Origin: Bacillota bacterium | GTDB lineage: Bacteria; Bacillota_I; Bacilli_A; Acholeplasmatales; Acholeplasmataceae | Length of the DNA: 7,802 nucleotides | Reading direction: 5' to 3' | Assembly: GCA_006226985.1 (NCBI GenBank) | Contig: SBGC01000027.1 | Coordinates: forward strand, 1-7,802 | In this document: positions 6,877 through 7,802 of the stretch, one piece after another | How positions within the stretch are numbered: the first letter of the stretch is position 1 | Layout of the letters: each line of letters begins with the position of its first letter | Notes under the pieces: model-generated | The model's database searches: none | The model's input: the letters and a program-made list of their open reading frames with translations, nothing else | What the model was told of the DNA's origin: nothing | Made by a program: the position numbers and the translations under genes

Positions 6877-7346
6877 TATCTAAAATAGTTTTTGAAAAAA
6901 TACTTAAAAAAGGCCTTACCATCGGATTTGCGGAAAGTATGACCGGTGGTAGTCTTTGTGCTGAAATGATCAAAAATCCTGGAGCATCCGAAGTTACACC
7001 AGGTGGTATTATTGCATATAGTGAAGCACAAAAAATGAATCTTCTTAAGATTGATTCAAAGGTTATAGAATCCTTTGGAGTCGTATCTAAAGAGGTTGCG
7101 ATCGAAATGGCAAAACAGATCAGAACAATCTTAGGCGTAGACATCGGTGTTAGCGTCACTGGTAATGCAGGACCGACACTTCAAAAGCACTCAAAGAATC
7201 TAGAAGCATTTATAGGGTTTTCGTATCTCAACCAGGAAACATTTATTCATATTCAATTCGATGCATTAACTCGAAAAGAAGCTATTGAAAAAGCAGTAAA
7301 AATGACCTATTCACATCTCGAAAAAATGCTTGAAAAAATAGGCTAA
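6873..7346 (+). CDS. Stand-alone CinA C-terminal domain, probable NMN amidohydrolase
   Basis: The product resembles the CinA C-terminal (PncC) family, whose characterised members deamidate nicotinamide mononucleotide to nicotinic acid mononucleotide in pyridine-nucleotide recycling. It is 157 residues, one domain, without the N-terminal molybdopterin-binding-like part of full CinA. Family motifs are AESMTGG (20-26), NPGASEVTPGGIIAYS with a downstream lysine (35-54), GVVSKEVAIEMA (69-80) and VTGNAGP (95-101). S22, Y49 and K54 are the likely counterparts of the conserved Ser/Tyr/Lys. After VTGNAGP the usual glycine-rich GG-x-x-EKPVG loop is absent, replaced by TLQKHSKNLEAFIGFS. Substrate specificity is therefore less certain. 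The ATG overlaps the protease stop as ATGA, with no strong SD, so translation is probably coupled. Transfer of the name pncC would be reasonable but unproved. No terminator follows before the rpsF promoter. Confidence 0.85.
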   Translation: MISKIVFEKILKKGLTIGFAESMTGGSLCAEMIKNPGASEVTPGGIIAYSEAQKMNLLKIDSKVIESFGVVSKEVAIEMAKQIRTILGVDIGVSVTGNAGPTLQKHSKNLEAFIGFSYLNQETFIHIQFDALTRKEAIEKAVKMTYSHLEKMLEKIG

Positions 7347-7352
7347 AAAGTG

Positions 7353-7381
7353 TTGTTTAATCACATTATATATGATATAAT
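7353..7381 (+). promoter_or_regulatory. Sigma-A-type promoter of the rpsF operon
   Basis: TTGTTT (7353-7358) and a perfect TATAAT (7376-7381) are separated by 17 bases. Transcription would begin near 7388. The spacer end and -10 box lie inside a perfect 8-bp inverted repeat, CATTATAT (7364-7371) and ATATAATG (7375-7382), with a 3-base centre. Confidence 0.78.
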
Positions 7382-7389
7382 GACCTAGC

Positions 7390-7434
7390 ATAAGATAATC
7401 CTTGTCTTATAAAGACCATAGACCAGAAGGAGGT
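7390..7434 (+). promoter_or_regulatory. rpsF 5' leader hairpin and SD region
   Basis: An 8-bp stem (ATAAGATA 7390-7397 with TGTCTTAT 7403-7410, one G-T pair) with loop ATCCT begins almost at the predicted transcript start. TCCT in the loop can pair with AGGA of the SD AAGGAGGT (7427-7434), and ACC at 7415-7417 with GGT at 7432-7434. These pairings could modulate S6 translation. The CCG signature I associate with the known S6:S18 leader motif is absent. The hairpin may simply protect the mRNA 5' end. Confidence 0.4.
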
Positions 7435-7441
7435 GGAACGA

Positions 7442-7729
7442 ATGAAAAAATACGAAATTATGTATATCATCCGTCCAACTGTAGAAAGCGAGAACATTAA
7501 GCAAATCGTAAATCACTTTAATGAAATTTTTGTGAATTACAATAGCAAAGTGCTTGAGCTCAAAGAGTTGGGGCTAAAAGATTTAGCCTACGAGATCGAG
7601 CATCATAAAAAAGGCTATTACGTTTGGTTACTAGTTGAAGCTACTCCAGAAGCAGTTGCTGAATTTAACCGTGTTGTAAGAATTACAGAAGAAGTATTAC
7701 GCTTCATCGTCGTGAAAGAAGGCGAATAA
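7442..7729 (+). CDS. rpsF: 30S ribosomal protein S6
   Basis: S6 binds 16S rRNA together with S18 in the platform of the 30S subunit. The 95-residue product has the family signature MKKYEIMYIIRP at the N-terminus, LGLKDLAYEI in the middle and an end with EVLRFIVVKEGE, matching the length of Firmicute S6. The ATG at 7442 is chosen over the in-frame GTG at 7433, because that GTG lies inside the SD sequence AAGGAGGTG and family proteins begin at M-[RK]-K-Y-E. It has its own promoter and is followed two bases after its stop by ssb, the usual rpsF-ssb-rpsR order, in which rpsR would lie beyond the window. Confidence 0.96.
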   Translation: MKKYEIMYIIRPTVESENIKQIVNHFNEIFVNYNSKVLELKELGLKDLAYEIEHHKKGYYVWLLVEATPEAVAEFNRVVRITEEVLRFIVVKEGE

Positions 7730-7731
7730 GT

Positions 7732-7802
7732 ATGATGAACAGAGTTATTTTGGTTGGAAGAATTACCAAGGATCCTGAAGTAAAAACTACACAATCAAAC
7801 AT
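7732..7802 (+). CDS. ssb: Single-stranded DNA-binding protein, 5' part only
   Basis: Only the first 23 complete codons are in the window; the gene runs off the right edge. They read MMNRVILVGRITKDPEVKTT and on, the standard start of the SSB OB-fold (compare NRVVLVGRLTKDPE in Firmicute SSB). SSB coats single-stranded DNA during replication and repair. Two adjacent ATG codons (7732, 7735) are possible starts; the weak SD GAAGG inside the end of rpsF suits either. The two-base gap from the rpsF stop implies cotranscription and coupling, and position after rpsF supports the identity. Confidence 0.93.
   Translation, partial: MMNRVILVGRITKDPEVKTTQSN

Noticed and set aside
6804..7159. Minus-strand frames over the protease/CinA junction.
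   Set aside because: Both overlap two well-supported + strand genes and have no recognisable protein features.
7347..7441. Known S6:S18 ribosomal leader motif upstream of rpsF.
   Set aside because: No CCG trinucleotide occurs in this stretch, so the signature I would require is absent; a covariance-model search would be decisive.
7433..7441. GTG start three codons upstream for rpsF.
   Set aside because: The GTG overlaps the SD sequence itself, and the S6 family starts at the MKKYE methionine.
136..7802. Alternative genetic code with UGA as tryptophan, as in Mycoplasma.
   Set aside because: Tryptophans are written TGG, and UGA ends tatD and the protease gene at exact ATGA overlaps, so UGA is a stop.

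Overview
The window looks like chromosomal DNA of an AT-rich, low-GC Gram-positive-derived bacterium, most plausibly an Acholeplasma-type Mollicute. Reasons: the ribosomal proteins and elongation factors are Firmicute-like; intergenic DNA is strongly AT-rich; Shine-Dalgarno (SD) sites are strong; a lipoprotein-type HtrA protease is present. Two genes end in TGA and tryptophan is written TGG, so UGA is read as stop, as in Acholeplasma and unlike Mycoplasma/Spiroplasma. The genus is an inference, not proved.

Layout, all on the + strand. (1) Positions 1-4523: the str operon, rpsL-rpsG-fusA-tuf. It has a leader of about 115 nt containing a terminator-like hairpin, a probable second promoter just before tuf, and a clean intrinsic terminator after tuf. 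(2) Positions 4524-4921: a gap rich in inverted repeats leads into a 33-codon gene with its own probable promoter, a strong SD site and its own terminator. It encodes a Pro/Ala/Lys/Gln peptide built on three KPAPK units. I do not recognise it and it is the most unusual object here. (3) Positions 4984-7346: a three-gene operon, tatD-like metallohydrolase, HtrA-like lipoprotein protease with a PDZ domain, and a stand-alone CinA C-terminal (PncC-type) amidohydrolase. Both junctions are ATGA start/stop overlaps. (4) Positions 7353-7802: a good sigma-A-type promoter, a leader hairpin, rpsF and the start of ssb, the usual beginning of an rpsF-ssb-rpsR operon; the window ends inside ssb.

Functionally, the flanks are translation machinery: 30S proteins S12, S7 and S6, and the factors EF-G and EF-Tu. 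The middle operon combines quality-control and salvage roles: metal-dependent hydrolase, surface proteolysis and pyridine-nucleotide repair. No mobile element, CRISPR array, tRNA or rRNA was seen. Most of the window is ordinary core genome. The unexplained parts are the KPAPK micro-gene with its structured upstream region, and the leaders and palindromes at several promoters.
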